A stretch of DNA of 64,000 bases from Camillea tinctor (Eukaryota; Ascomycota; Sordariomycetes; Xylariales; Xylariaceae): positions 186,001 to 250,000 of the forward strand of contig MU394100.1 in NCBI GenBank assembly GCA_022578605.1, written 5' to 3'. Every line of letters begins with the position of its first letter. The stretch's first letter is position 1. Below, one piece after another: positions 33,264 to 44,555 of the stretch. Made by a program: the position numbers and the translations under genes. The notes under the pieces are model-generated. The model was not told the origin of the DNA. It was given only the letters and a program-made list of their open reading frames with translations, and searched no databases.

Positions 33264-34291
33264 TATGGTAGTTGAGAAGATAAAAGTCTAGTGGTGTTCT
33301 TTGATAGTTGCTTCGAATTAGAAGTTGAAATCGTTAAGTTTTAGATGATTTGGTGTTCTCGTTGCTGTCTATTTGCTTCGGTTCTGCTATCTGAGTACTG
33401 AAGACAGATCTTTACCACGGATTCCCCCCGCATCTTATACAACGGACTCGAAGAGCTGTTTGACGAAGGCATCTTCGTCTGCCAGTTTGTGGCTGCTTGG
33501 AGATAACTCGCTTCGTACGCACTCCAAAATCCTATCGTCATAGATGTGATACTGATTCGAGGCTGATGGAACGAGTAGACACCGACGCGCTGTCCTGCAA
33601 AAAGGTAAGCTAATGCCGAGATGCCGAGACCCCTAACCCCGATTTAAAAGACGCACCGGAGATGTCGAATCTTCATGTATGCTGCTTATTACGCCCATCA
33701 GTACCTGCATACGCTTATAGGATGACTGCATTTTCTTGACGTTTTGGTTTTTTTTCTTTGTTATTTCCGGACAATAATTATTACGCTACAATAGGTTTAT
33801 TCAAAAACAGGACCTTTGACATGGACATAGCACAGAGTTACGATGAATAAAACGGTAGTTTGAACAAGACAGAGGATGAAAAATATTAAGTAGGTAAACC
33901 GAGCAACGAATAAATGGTTCCTAATAATTAATATGCTCAACTAGTAATTACTTGGGTTTAATAATGGTTGACTGGTACGCTTCAATAAAAAATGTCTTCC
34001 CGAATCGCCCGGGATGGTGGGTCCTTGCGGACCGTGCCGGAAAAGGGGGGCTACCCTAACCCCGAACGGATGCCGAGACGGGCGCCACTGGAAAGAGACA
34101 ACAGTTATTGGTTGAAAACAATTACTCATTTAAACATATGTGGTCTATGGACTTAGGAACTATCCTGCACTATTAGATGCCGAAGTTTATCGAATCTACT
34201 CCTTTTTTTCTTCTTTTTCCTTTTCCTAGTTTTTTTTTTTTTTGTGGTGATTCGGCCCCGCCGATTATGATCTACTTGTCACGGTTTCACT
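33264..34291. other. Intergenic, 1.03 kb
   Basis: Upstream of the GMC gene and downstream of the J-domain gene. A T-rich run at 34200-34245 precedes the J-domain stop. No gene is seen. Confidence 0.55.
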
Positions 34292-34936
34292 TCACTTACT
34301 TTCGATTGCCATCACCTCTCGCAATATAACCTCTGCCCAGCTGATGCTAGCCTTGAGTTTATCTATTTCATCTTTCAGCTCATACATGGAGGAGACAAAC
34401 TGACGTATTTCAGGGGTATCTTTCCAAGAACCTAGTGGAATAGTACGCATCCTCCCTTTTAGCTCCGCGATAGCCGCCATATTGCGTCGAACGCACCCCT
34501 TAGTTAAACCAAACTGCTTCAAATGAGCCAAGGTGTGTTGGACCAAAAGATTGGAAAACCGTTTCTGGAGTCTAGAAACATCTATAGACATCCCCTCCAG
34601 CACATCAGACGCCCCAATCCGACTTCGAAGAACAGGGGTCTCACTTGTGTTAACATTTGGGTTCACTGGATACTGGCCCCTTCTCGAACCGGCTGGATTT
34701 CTCGGTTTTCTATTATGAGTGGAAACTCTAGATTTACGGTCATAGACTCGCCGCGATTGCGGATTGGATAGGGTTTCATATGCATTTTGAATCTTGATAA
34801 AGGCTTCATGGGCTTTGGTGCATTGTCCTGCTTTATCTGGATGATGACGAAGGCATAGCTTACGGTATGCCTTCTTGATTGTTTCTGGGGTGGAATTGGG
34901 ATCCACCCCAAGGATCCTGTAGGGGTTGAAAGGCAT
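34292..34936 (-). CDS. Small J-domain protein with helical tail, 214 aa
   Basis: Single exon. Residues 4-68 are a clear DnaJ domain (PYRILGVDPNSTPETIKKAYRKL), including the HPD motif in RHHPDKAG needed to stimulate Hsp70 ATPase. There is no Gly/Phe region, zinc finger or membrane segment, so it is a class C (type III) J protein. A basic Ser/Asn-rich linker is followed by a predicted helical tail (DVSRLQKRFSNLL, FVSSMYELKDEIDKLKASISWAEVILREVM). The tail probably binds a specific client, but I do not recognise it. Another J-domain protein with the same HPDKAG loop lies 9 kb away (43554-44555). Confidence 0.88.
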   Translation of the reverse strand: MPFNPYRILGVDPNSTPETIKKAYRKLCLRHHPDKAGQCTKAHEAFIKIQNAYETLSNPQSRRVYDRKSRVSTHNRKPRNPAGSRRGQYPVNPNVNTSETPVLRSRIGASDVLEGMSIDVSRLQKRFSNLLVQHTLAHLKQFGLTKGCVRRNMAAIAELKGRMRTIPLGSWKDTPEIRQFVSSMYELKDEIDKLKASISWAEVILREVMAIESK

Positions 34937-35665
34937 CGTTTCAAGGTCGAGCTCAAGTCAATGAAATCAAAAGTGGTGGCTGACGGCAAGGCTGAGATTA
35001 AAGGGATGGGAGAGAAAGAAGTTATATATAGACCCTGAAAACAATACTATTGTGAGGCATTGTCCTTGAACATTGTTTTAGACGGTAGACTTTGCATATG
35101 TTTGCTAACAAAGCTGTACCCTTGTTTTGAAACAACTAGGAAATCGGGATGATAGATTTGTGTCACGGACTATATATGAGCTAATAGTCAAAAAGCTATT
35201 AGCATTTGCTTTTTAGCTTTACAATTTGGTATTTGGATATATACCTGCCTATCACTGCGCAACCACTGAACGATATGTTATATATCTACCACATTAGAAT
35301 AGTTCGTATAGAGGATATTTGTTCTACGATCTCAAGTACTTAGCCAATATCGTAAAGATATTGGCCCTTTTCAACGAATGTTTTCGCTTCTAAGTATGGG
35401 GTCCATACTGTAAATTAGTCGCGTCGTGGCAGAGCGTCGATTGCCTCAATCAGTGTAAGAATGTAAACACAAACTAGCCAACTGCCTACTATATATGTTC
35501 TTTGATAACGGAGTGAGAAAGGATACGTGCCATATGGAACGAGCGACGTATATAAAGTATATCAAGCACTACATAATCAACCTTACCTAGACACTTGAAA
35601 TATTACAAGAGTAAGGCATAATCTTGGCCCTCCACAACCTACCACAACCTGAAAGCCTAGCCCCA
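34937..35665. other. Intergenic, 0.73 kb
   Basis: AT-rich; contains a perfect 8-bp inverted repeat GCTAATAG / CTATTAGC at 35180-35203 with an 8-nt loop. No gene is seen. Confidence 0.55.
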
Positions 35666-36967
35666 TTACACCTTCATAGACATACCTGGCAACTCCGAGA
35701 GCCCTTTTGCAAGTTAGCAGCTGAATCGATAGTATCGGGAAAACTTGTCACTTACATCCATCGGTCTCTTCACCAATCATATCCGGAACAGTGCATTGGT
35801 TGGCGGTAGCCATAGCCTGCTTTGTAATGGACCCACAGCCGTCGTAGAAGCACTCAGACTTATCCATCGCGCGTTGGAGGGCATCGCCTTTCCAACCAAA
35901 CATGTAGTCGCCATGGGTGCCGTACCCATTACCTTCAAAACTCCACACAAACGGGTTGGGAGTACCCGAAGGCCACATGCTGTTAAACTTGGTTGTATCC
36001 CTAGCGATAATCATAGTCAGTAATTTATTATTTAAACAATAGTCATCACAAACACGTCTTAAGACATGACTGTTTCAGACAGTGGTTTGCCTTCTGAAAC
36101 AACTTTGGGGAGAATAGCGCCAGCTCTCAGATATACATACCAGGTAATTTCAAAAGTCACTTGTGGTACACGAACTGGGTGGGATGCTGGACAAGGGGGA
36201 GCATTGTTGAAGTAGTCTGTGTTGACAGTGTTGTACATATGGGATTGATGGTCAGGGCTGTCAAGGTTCTTGCCATCCCAGCATCTAGGTTTGGTTAGTG
36301 AAGATATAGAGCACGATGTTTTTAGATCTCATACGGGGGGAAGTGGTGGGTAGTGAATATGCCCCCTGAACATGGTCCATCGGGGAAGTTAGCCAGCAAT
36401 GGGCCTCGGTTCATTCCTGTCAGACATTGGTAGCTGAGCCCAATGTGTTCGCGTTCAGTCGCGGTCGGACTGCCCACGGTCATGCGGAAACCCTTTATGA
36501 ATGTTAGAAGTTTCTGTCACTCTAGACTATAAAATAGTGTAAGTTACCGGCTTAAAGCTAGTGATAGGCTGCTGCTGGATGTTATCTCTGCTTAAATCGA
36601 ACTGCGTATAGTAGACTGTAAGTCCACCTTGAGCACCGTTGGATCCTCCCAGCAAGGGTTGGACAGGGATCACCGGTACGCGATGATAGGAGCCATTGGT
36701 AGGGTGCTTGAAATATAAATGCGCTGTCCAATAGTTAGAAAAGTCCTCCGCCATTTGGCAGGTCGTGCAAGTAGCCCTAGCGCCAACATCGCCCTCCATG
36801 GTGGCGTTGAAGGCATTTCCACCGACGATGTGGTGAACATGGGCAGACGGGCTTCTGCCAGGTTCGACGACAGGATCAAGACGTTGAATAGTCAAAGTGG
36901 AACATGGAAAACGGAGGCCGGCCTGGGCCAGAGGAACAAGGGCGGCAACCGTAGAAAGCCACTTCAT
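35666..36967 (-). CDS. Secreted DUF1996 protein, 334 aa, 5 exons
   Basis: Exons 36967-36548, 36492-36335, 36284-36141, 36000-35756 and 35703-35666 join in frame. The signal peptide is MKWLSTVAALVPLAQAG. DUF1996 hallmarks follow: RLDPVVEPGRSPSAHVHHIVGGNAF near the N-terminus, CTTCQMAEDFSNYWTAHLYF, a PCWDGKNLDSPDHQSHM block assembled by splicing, and HGDYMFGWKGDALQRAMD at the end. The tiny last exon supplies the usual terminus DGWLSELPG. The family is widespread in fungi, secreted or wall-bound, and has no proven biochemical role. Conserved His and Cys residues suggest disulfides and a possible metal site. No WSC domain is attached here. Confidence 0.9.
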
Positions 36968-38743
36968 CTTGGCGATTAGCTTGATGTTTTTAAGTATAAG
37001 CTATATGGCGAACTCGGAGTTTGAAGAGGAAAGGTAAGAGGGCACCCCTGAATTTGTAGCGCTTCTTGACCCTTTTAAGATCTTGTATCCAGGGAAATGC
37101 GGGAAAACTCTTTTTCCTCCAAGTAGGAGGGTATAACACCATGAAGAGGAGAAATTAGATCGAAGTAGGGGGGGCTAGGTCTGTCACCAATCAGCTTACA
37201 CCTATTATTACCCGGCGAAATGACCACCACAAGAACATATGCCGAGTCTGGATTTATATTATATATGGCGGATCGACATGTTGTCGGCAGATACCTGATC
37301 CATGTATTCCTCATAATCTATACTCTCTTTATTAAATTTCCCAGCGGTACCAGCTTAGGGGCGTGGTCTGCTTCGCACCATCATCAATTACTAAGGAGTT
37401 CGTACTATCAACTTTGTATGAATAAGAATTGTCATTGGCTGTCTGGATGATATGTTTGAAGCCGGGTCTTGTGAAAATCATGTCTCGAACTGCCGATCCC
37501 CTGGCGAGTATACGGCGTGGCAAGCTATATATGTTGAATATATAGTCCACAAACTATAGCCCAATAGCATACGCGAAGATAAACTTGGTAAATCAGTCAA
37601 CTACATCGTTTTTACTTATAGATACCAAAAGGAATAAATTATTAAAGCTCTCCAAATAGTTGTGATGTATTCCTGGCAGATGTGAGATAAGACATAATTG
37701 TCTTGGAGGATGCCTTGACCGGTTAATTACGCAAAGGCTACATTCATGTCTTAAAAGCACTCGGAGCTATGCTCCATGGCAACTTTCCGGTTGGCTTTAA
37801 AGTCGATACTGTACTCACACAAACTCTATTTACTGATCGCAAGACGCTCAATGCGGGTACGGTGCCGCCGTAGGGTGTGTGTTCTAATTTGTGAACTTCC
37901 ACTTTCGGCACACAATTTCCAATTTTGGCTCCTAAACCCCAAAGCTCTAGATGTGTTTATTTCAACTATGCGGGCGAGATATATATGTAACGTACAACAT
38001 GCGACAGAGGTGTCTGTTGAATCACTTCGGCGTCATGTCACGGGCCCTTTAGTGTACGAAGTTTGATAGGACCATAATTCGTGCCTTTATTAAATGACCT
38101 AGAGCGGAGTTGGCGGGAAAGTCCTTCAGTTATCAAGTCCTAGCTGCCTCGGGAAATTGGTTCATCCATAGGGGAAAAAAAGATCTATAATTATAGGTTA
38201 CTGGTCATCGGCTACATTTACTCACGACGGGATAGCCTTTTTATGTAAGATCTTATCAGATCATCTCCAACGGGTGTGGAGTGTATGTAGCAAGTTTGAG
38301 ATGACATATATATGAGTATTAGTAGAAACGCCACTATAATTACCTAATATCGTTGTGTATATTTCAAACTTCGCTTGAAGCGGTTGGGATGGATTCGGAC
38401 AAGATAATCTCAAGTGCGGTGCGTTAGACCATATAGTCAATAGCGGTACGTAATTGTACGGGAACAACATTGAAAGGGGTTGCTCGAAGTATATATAGTG
38501 GTATCAGAGGTAATTTTGGACCAAGCTTCCTGGGACCCTCGTACCAGACATACTATGTTACTGTGGAGAGCCAACTAGTAGAAAATTATAAAGGATTTAG
38601 ATATTATAATCCATCCTTGATGACCATCCTACTCCGCGTGTCCAAATCTAAGCACGAATCCATACCCAATCCCAAAATATGTTCTAGTGCTATTGCGTAT
38701 ACATGATATCCCCCAAACAATAACCAGAAGTAGCCTTTACTGC
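36968..38743. other. Intergenic, 1.78 kb
   Basis: No convincing gene. Short frames at 37220-37450 and 37776-38066 (plus strand) lack domain character, splice support or a good start context. Confidence 0.6.
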
Positions 38744-39823
38744 TTACTTTAGTTGCTCATATCGTGGCTCTACAGAAGTTCTGTGTGTATCATCGCTATT
38801 AGAGGCCAACGACAACTTCATTCCTTGGAACTCGAACATAACAAGCAACCGGCAACAGAGTGTTGAGATCCAATATCTTGCGAAAATGAGCCACGCGTCC
38901 TGAGTAGAGATGAACAGGATACCAGAGAATATACACGTGCCGAAGATGATGTGCCAAAAAGTCGCAGCTGAAACACCCCAGGATATGACTAGATACCACC
39001 ACGTAGTTGGTCGTGTTTTTATTTTCCCTATTGGTTGTGAAAAATATGGTACAAGCTCCTGTTTGAGCCAATAATGATAAAGCCCAAGGGAATTGCTTCG
39101 AGAACTATTGTCATCTACGGGCCGGTCGATAATCTTGATCCTTAAATGCATAGCTGTAGTACCGGCTACGTGTATTAAGACAGTGATGAAGGCCCAAAGT
39201 GCCGGAAGATAAGCAGTTTCCGTCGCCCAAGAAACATTTGTCCGAATGCAAATTTCGTAGGTAGCCTCGATCAGATTGGCGATAGCGCCTAGGCTAAGAA
39301 GATACTGTATAGCAGACACGGCAGTCTGAGCTCTTGGAGACAAGTACGATGGATACAGAGCATGAAAGGTGCTCGGCTGCAATAGTAGCTGAGCCGGTTC
39401 TGGTTGTTCGAAGGTCCTTAACGCGTTGATAGAGGGGGCACCGGCAGCCAAGAGGAGCGCAAGGACAGGTCGCCGTAGCGCTATTAAGCCTACTTCGTTA
39501 GTTGTAGAGCCAGTTATGCTAAGCATAGTAGGCAGTAGACCGAGCACAACTCCTGCGGAAGCCAGATTGGCCTTGGCGGCTTCGTCTATAGCGGATAGAA
39601 TACATGCGACAACAGGGGCGCTTGTGGCAGACTTTGCGGGATCGCGATGGGTATTTCCCGTCACATAATCATGGTAGACAGATGAGCAATTGTCTCTAAT
39701 AATGGACGTGAAGTCAGGCCTGTACTGTGGGAACCAGTCTCGAAAATGAGCTTGCGAAAAGGCTGGAGTGGCAAACAATCCCCAGAGGTGAAGTGACACC
39801 CACCACCACTGCACGAACTTCAT
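38744..39823 (-). CDS. Fungal multi-pass membrane protein with signal peptide, 359 aa, unknown function
   Basis: Single exon. A signal peptide (MKFVQWWWVSLHLWGLFATPAFS) precedes an extracellular N-terminal part with Cys residues (DNCSSVYHDYVTG..VVACILSAI). About six hydrophobic helices follow, starting with ASAGVVLGLLPTMLSITG. The PTxLxxxGS segment and a Leu/Ala-rich second helix recur in a family of uncharacterised ascomycete membrane proteins. The C-terminus is a short cytosolic tail. I cannot assign a function; it is not an evident transporter, receptor or channel. It is divergent from the amidohydrolase gene. Confidence 0.8.
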   Translation of the reverse strand: MKFVQWWWVSLHLWGLFATPAFSQAHFRDWFPQYRPDFTSIIRDNCSSVYHDYVTGNTHRDPAKSATSAPVVACILSAIDEAAKANLASAGVVLGLLPTMLSITGSTTNEVGLIALRRPVLALLLAAGAPSINALRTFEQPEPAQLLLQPSTFHALYPSYLSPRAQTAVSAIQYLLSLGAIANLIEATYEICIRTNVSWATETAYLPALWAFITVLIHVAGTTAMHLRIKIIDRPVDDNSSRSNSLGLYHYWLKQELVPYFSQPIGKIKTRPTTWWYLVISWGVSAATFWHIIFGTCIFSGILFISTQDAWLIFARYWISTLCCRLLVMFEFQGMKLSLASNSDDTHRTSVEPRYEQLK

Positions 39824-40129
39824 CTCGAGAGCTTAATTAGGTGATTATTATATCATTCAGAAAGGGGAGATAGGGTGATTTATTAGAGGAAATCTACCCC
39901 AATGGAAAGAAAATAATTAGATATAGAGAGACTAATGTAAGATGCACAGAAACCATCTAGGAGGAAAGGCGATAGGGTTAGATGAGAAATCAGCCCCAGC
40001 TGCTATTTCAGCTGCATGCGTACTTCCCCTCAGAATCTAACATGGGGGCTTTATCTTACATCGACTAGATTGGTGAACTCGGAAACCCCTGCATACTTTT
40101 TCTCCTTAGTATTTTTCTTTTTCAGCTCA
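39824..40129. promoter_or_regulatory. Short divergent promoter, membrane protein / amidohydrolase
   Basis: About 300 bp between start codons. The end nearest the amidohydrolase reads TTTTTCTTTTTCAG right before the chosen ATG, which looks like a splice acceptor; a leader intron is possible. Confidence 0.4.
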
Positions 40130-41536
40130 ATGGCCAGACATCACGTATTCCCCAAAATGCACGAAGAACTAGAGCCGAATATTGAAAAGAACGAACTGAC
40201 CATCTTGACGTCAAGGCTATTCGATCCTAGGCAGAGATTATTCCTCTCTAATATCTCCATCGTCGTCGACACTAATACTGGCTTGGTGATTGGAACATAT
40301 AAGCGAGATGACTCTTCGCCAGTCCCAGACACGGCAACAGAGGTTAACACCATCGACCTGAGAGGGCTAACGGTGCTCCCAGGATTGGTTGACTCCCATA
40401 CCCACATATTCTTACACCCCTATTCGGAAACACCATCCTTGAACCAAATGCGCGATGAGAGCTTCGTTGAGAGGGTAGTGCGCGCTACTAATCATGCCAA
40501 GGCTGCACTAATGGCCGGCTACACCACATATCGCGATCTCGGGACCGAAGGTCTACGTGATGCTGATGCCAATTTCAGGGATACCATCAGCCGTGGCCTC
40601 ATTGACGGCCCCCGTATGCTAGTAGCGACAGAGTGCATCGCGTCGAGTGGGGGCTATGAGATAAGACAGGAACATGGCATGCATTGCCATGGTGCCTATG
40701 CACCTAGGATATCAGACCCCGCCGATGGCATAGATGGAGTGAGAGCAGCTGTGCGGAGGCGCCTGGGCGCCGGTGCCGATATCATCAAGTTCTACGCCGA
40801 TTACCGAAAACGCCAGCTGAGGTTCCCTGTGCCGGCTTGGCCAGGGTCGCGGGAGGTGGCGTTCCCGCCGTCAAGTGATGTCTTGGCCGGAACCCGAAAC
40901 CCTAGTTTGCTGCTCTTCAACCAAGAGGAGATGAACGTGATGGTGGCAGAGGCAAGGGCTGGGAAAGCCCCGATCGCCGCACATGCCCAGAGCCCAGAGG
41001 CTGTTATCATGGCCGCGAAGGCGGGTGTAACGTCCGTCGAGCACGGATATATGCCAAGCGAGGAAGCGCTGAATGCGATGAAGGAAAACGGCACAATATT
41101 CGTCCCCACGTTGGCAGTTATAGAGGCCCTTTTACTCCCAGGTGGGGGCAGCAACAGCAACGCTCACCGGACTTTTCAGGTGATTCTTGATCACACGAAA
41201 GCAGCGTACAAGAAAGGAATCAAGCTAGCTTGCGGCGGAGACACGGGCGCCTTTGCACACGGTGATAATGTACGCGAGCTAGAGCTGCTTGTCAAAGCAG
41301 GTGTCCCTCTCGACTATGTCTTGCAAGCCGCGACGCTACATGGCTGGGAGGCCTGCGGGGGTGACCTCTGCGGCAGAAGATTCGGGTGTATTGAGAAGGG
41401 GTTCGCCGCTGATATCATCGCCTTACGTGGTGATGTGGCTAAGGATCTAGGTGCGTTAAGGCGGGTAGATTTTGTTATGAAAGATGGTAAGATGTACAAG
41501 GACGAACGGAAACTCAAGTTCGTCGAGCGACCATAG
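40130..41536 (+). CDS. Metal-dependent amidohydrolase (imidazolonepropionase-like), 468 aa
   Basis: Single-exon amidohydrolase-superfamily enzyme hydrolysing C-N bonds in amides or rings. All expected active-site residues are visible: His90 and His92 (HTH after PGLVDS), Lys220 (IIKFYA, the bridging, usually carboxylated Lys), His285 (AAHAQS), His305 (VEHGY) and Asp371 (GGDTGAF). It therefore looks like an intact binuclear enzyme. Fungal secreted or cytosolic members include amidases acting on N-acyl amino acids and on mycotoxin amides; no specific substrate is evident here. There is no clear signal peptide with the chosen start. The frame extends upstream to 40016, but ATG 40130 has a better context and follows an acceptor-like sequence. 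Confidence 0.88.
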   Translation: MARHHVFPKMHEELEPNIEKNELTILTSRLFDPRQRLFLSNISIVVDTNTGLVIGTYKRDDSSPVPDTATEVNTIDLRGLTVLPGLVDSHTHIFLHPYSETPSLNQMRDESFVERVVRATNHAKAALMAGYTTYRDLGTEGLRDADANFRDTISRGLIDGPRMLVATECIASSGGYEIRQEHGMHCHGAYAPRISDPADGIDGVRAAVRRRLGAGADIIKFYADYRKRQLRFPVPAWPGSREVAFPPSSDVLAGTRNPSLLLFNQEEMNVMVAEARAGKAPIAAHAQSPEAVIMAAKAGVTSVEHGYMPSEEALNAMKENGTIFVPTLAVIEALLLPGGGSNSNAHRTFQVILDHTKAAYKKGIKLACGGDTGAFAHGDNVRELELLVKAGVPLDYVLQAATLHGWEACGGDLCGRRFGCIEKGFAADIIALRGDVAKDLGALRRVDFVMKDGKMYKDERKLKFVERP

Positions 41537-42407
41537 TCAAGATGCATTGCGAGTGAAGCTATTCACAAGAGTGCTGGCGCTCTTTATATAACCGCAGCAT
41601 TATATGTGGTCTGTGCGCCTGATAGTGGGGTTAGAAAGGTTTTCACTACCAGTGCAATAAGGATTTCTCATATACTATCGGAAGATGTCAAATAAACAGG
41701 TGGCATTGTAAACACTAGACTTAAGTTATAGGTTCATATTTCATAATAGTTACAAATGAATAGGGGTAATGGGCGTGAAAGTGTATATAAGATATGTTGA
41801 CGCAGTAAGATAGCCAACGCTAGCAGCTCATTGTTACAATTCTAACGACAAAATGTATTTCTAGGACATTGCTAGGGATAGCCCAGGGAAATAATCACGG
41901 GGAATATTAGCTTCATTTCATTTCAGATAGTCGTTAAGCCAAAATATATAAACAGATAAATCTATTAACCTAACCTCGGCAGGTTACTGTTCTTACTCCT
42001 GTGTTTGGACAAGACGATGACCCAATAGTGCAAGTCAAATCAGATCTTTTGTATGTACAGCACTATCCTATCACCGTTGCTCCTAAGGCCAGTTTAAATA
42101 TGAAAGACTTCCTGCACTGATTACTCTATAATACTACCCTTTTTCTTGTCCAAGTTTCACGAGCCTATCCTCCTCTTATGCAAATGCTCGTTGATGTCAT
42201 CAAGGCTCACCACCCCAAAGACCCGACCTTTAATAGCTGCTGCATCATATGAAGAGGGGTGGCGGGGCGGTCAGGGTTAAAATACATTGAATTGGCCAGC
42301 GTCTTCTCCATTCCCAACAGCAAAGTTCTCCACTCAATCTCAATGCTAACCAGAAGTCATATCCTACTTCATGTATTAAAATAGGAACTACACCAGAATC
42401 AACAGAG
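41537..42407. other. Intergenic, 0.87 kb
   Basis: AT-rich spacer between two plus-strand genes; no convincing frame, repeat or RNA gene. Confidence 0.55.
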
Positions 42408-43236
42408 ATGAACATAATCATCGCCGGCGGAACAGGCTTCGTAGGCAGCGAGGTAGTGCGCCAAGCCATTCCAGATCCCAGGGTCAAGCACGCGTTCGTC
42501 TTAACCCGCAAACCGCTCCCCGCTGATATCGCCGGGCATGATAAGATCACGGTCATCTTGAATGAAGATTTCTCCACGTACCCACCAGAGTTCATATCTA
42601 AGCTTGGGGGCGCCGAAGCTTGTATATGGTGAGTAGCTAGTCCAGCGATGGCGCGATAGTGCCAAAAATAGATTGACCCAATTCTATTGTTATTAATGAA
42701 CCCGTGGCTGCACAAAGGGCGATAGGTGGCCGCGTGCCTCAGTTTCCAGATGTAGAGACGGCGAGGCGGGTCTCGGTTGACTTCACCATCGCGGCCGCAA
42801 AGGCATTTCTCGACAATCTAGCGCCGCAGCTCTCGGATGGCCGGAAGTTCCGCTTTCTCTTTTGCAGCGGCAAATATGCGGAATGGGATGACAAGAAGCA
42901 CCTCAATTTTATGGCTGACACAAGGCATATAAAGGTATAGTGCACTCTATAGCCGACGATGGATATTGATTCACCCCATGACCTATTGACAATTGTGGTG
43001 TCTAGGGTCAAGTTGAGAGAGGCTTGTGCGAGCTTGCAGATGCCAACCCGGACAAGTTCGAAGTGTTTATAGTCCGTCCTGGGGGGATCACGACAAAAGG
43101 GGGGCGCTTGAAAGCGACATCTGCAAACATCATGGGGTTCATCACGGTTGATCATCTGGCCAAGGACATGCTGAAAATCGTAGTCGACGGTCATTCGCAG
43201 AGAATTTTGGAATCGGACGTTTTGATCAAGATGTGA
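42408..43236 (+). CDS. Atypical SDR / NAD(P)-binding Rossmann protein, 222 aa, 3 exons
   Basis: Exons 42408-42628, 42718-42934 and 43006-43236 join in frame. The N-terminus MNIIIAGGTGFVGSEVV is the GxxGxxG nucleotide loop of NmrA-like and epimerase-like atypical SDRs. FRFLFCSGKYAEWDDKK holds the central strand but lacks the YxxxK catalytic pair of classical SDRs, and VFIVRPGGITTKGG is the conserved RPG turn. These small proteins may act as NAD(P)H-dependent reductases or redox sensors; no substrate is indicated. About 220 residues is the usual length of the fungal group. Confidence 0.85.
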
Positions 43237-43553
43237 GATTTTTACACAGTATGCATTTTATAAGAGAGGATAGGCTTTAGCTTATGGCAAAGGGATACGG
43301 AAATACTTTGATGGAACTTATTACTACGGCAGATTGTTAAGTATCGACCCTTTCGATCACTAGGTCATACGTAATGTATCATGAAAACTACATCGAGCAA
43401 CTACACAGAAACTGCAAGGCAAATTCATCAAAGGGGACAGCTGTGTTAAGATTATATTATCTATTAAGAATAGGCATATGGGGGGGAAACAACGCTATGC
43501 AATTATGTGATCAACACATAGTACTTCGTATTTAAGAGGGTTAAGTTGGCTGC

Positions 43554-44555
43554 TCATTTTTTAGGGGTATCCCTCCACATCTTGAAGAGCCAGACCATTT
43601 CAGACCTGACCTCTGGGTACGAGTATCTGAAGTTGACGGACAGGATGTAAGAAAGCTCCCGCAGAGCACTGGAGAGAGATAGCATATGTAAGATCTTGCA
43701 ACTCACATCGCATGTTCTCCACGGGAGATCACTGCAGTTGCGAGTGGCCGTTCCGTCCCAGACGTCTCTCGTCTCGGCAATTATCTCATTCCACTCACCC
43801 TCTATCCTATAGTTGGCCTTTCGGGTACTTTCAAAGAGTTCCCAAAACATTTCGGCATCCGCTCCAGAATTAAGGCCGTAGGCATCGAAATCAGCAAAAA
43901 GAGCCTTGTGGTTTACAGTCAGATATCGTAGATTATTCTGGACTTCCCATCCAATAGGCTTTATTTGCCTGAGAGTTGCCTTAACTGCCTCGAGCCGTAT
44001 ATCATTGAGATTGGTTCGGCGACTTTCTCGGCGGGGTGTTCTGAGATACACCCAGGGGTCTTCGTACCGCCGAGAACTGCTATACGAGTCGCTCCTTGGA
44101 TCCCAGTATCTATAACTGCTATTTCTACGGCGGTAACTGTCTCTTGGTTGCTCTTCCACATAAGGTTCTCGAGTACTTGGACGAGTAGAAAAACTCCTGT
44201 GTCTAGCATGACGGCGTGGATCCTCGCGACTACTATGATGAGCTGGGACCTCGCGATGGTTGTGATCACTAGAACGGCTATTGCTTTTAGATCCAGAGCA
44301 TTCTGAATCGCGCTGGGGAGCATTTCTAGCTTGATAAGCATCATAACCATTGCGGGACTCTTCATCGATGAGTACATCGTAGGCCTCTTTGATCTCATAA
44401 AACTTCTCATTATTTTCAGGGGTGTTTCCTGCTTTATCTGGGTGCGATCTTAGAGACATCTCCCGGAAGGCCTTCTTGATTTCGGCAGGTGTAGCAGTGC
44501 TCTTGACACCCAAGATCTTGTAAAGATCTTTAGGCTCAGGTGGGTTGTAGGCCAT
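43554..44555 (-). CDS. J-domain protein with RS/RD-rich linker, 333 aa
   Basis: Residues 8-75 are a DnaJ domain (LYKILGVKSTATPAEIKKAFREM, HPD in RSHPDKAG). A strongly charged linker follows, rich in Arg, Ser, Asp and His (HSSREDPRRHARHRSFSTRP, YRRRNSSYRYWDPRSD). The C-terminal 160 residues are probably folded (VKATLRQIKPIGWEVQNNLRYL, AEMFWELFESTRKANYRIEGEWNEI) but unrecognised. It is a class C J protein and should drive an Hsp70 on some specific client. A GTGAGT..CAG pair around 43660-43710 looks like an intron but would be only 38 nt and would shift frame, so I read through it. Its J domain resembles that at 34292-34936. Confidence 0.85.
   Translation of the reverse strand: MAYNPPEPKDLYKILGVKSTATPAEIKKAFREMSLRSHPDKAGNTPENNEKFYEIKEAYDVLIDEESRNGYDAYQARNAPQRDSECSGSKSNSRSSDHNHREVPAHHSSREDPRRHARHRSFSTRPSTREPYVEEQPRDSYRRRNSSYRYWDPRSDSYSSSRRYEDPWVYLRTPRRESRRTNLNDIRLEAVKATLRQIKPIGWEVQNNLRYLTVNHKALFADFDAYGLNSGADAEMFWELFESTRKANYRIEGEWNEIIAETRDVWDGTATRNCSDLPWRTCDVSCKILHMLSLSSALRELSYILSVNFRYSYPEVRSEMVWLFKMWRDTPKK

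Noticed and set aside
37220..38066. Short plus-strand frames of 76 and 96 codons
   Set aside because: Sequence is AT-rich and the peptides have no recognisable features or conserved-looking blocks.
43660..43710. Possible intron in the second J-domain gene (GTGAGT..CTCCAG)
   Set aside because: It would be 38 nt, too short for this genome's introns, and would break the reading frame that otherwise stays open to the stop.
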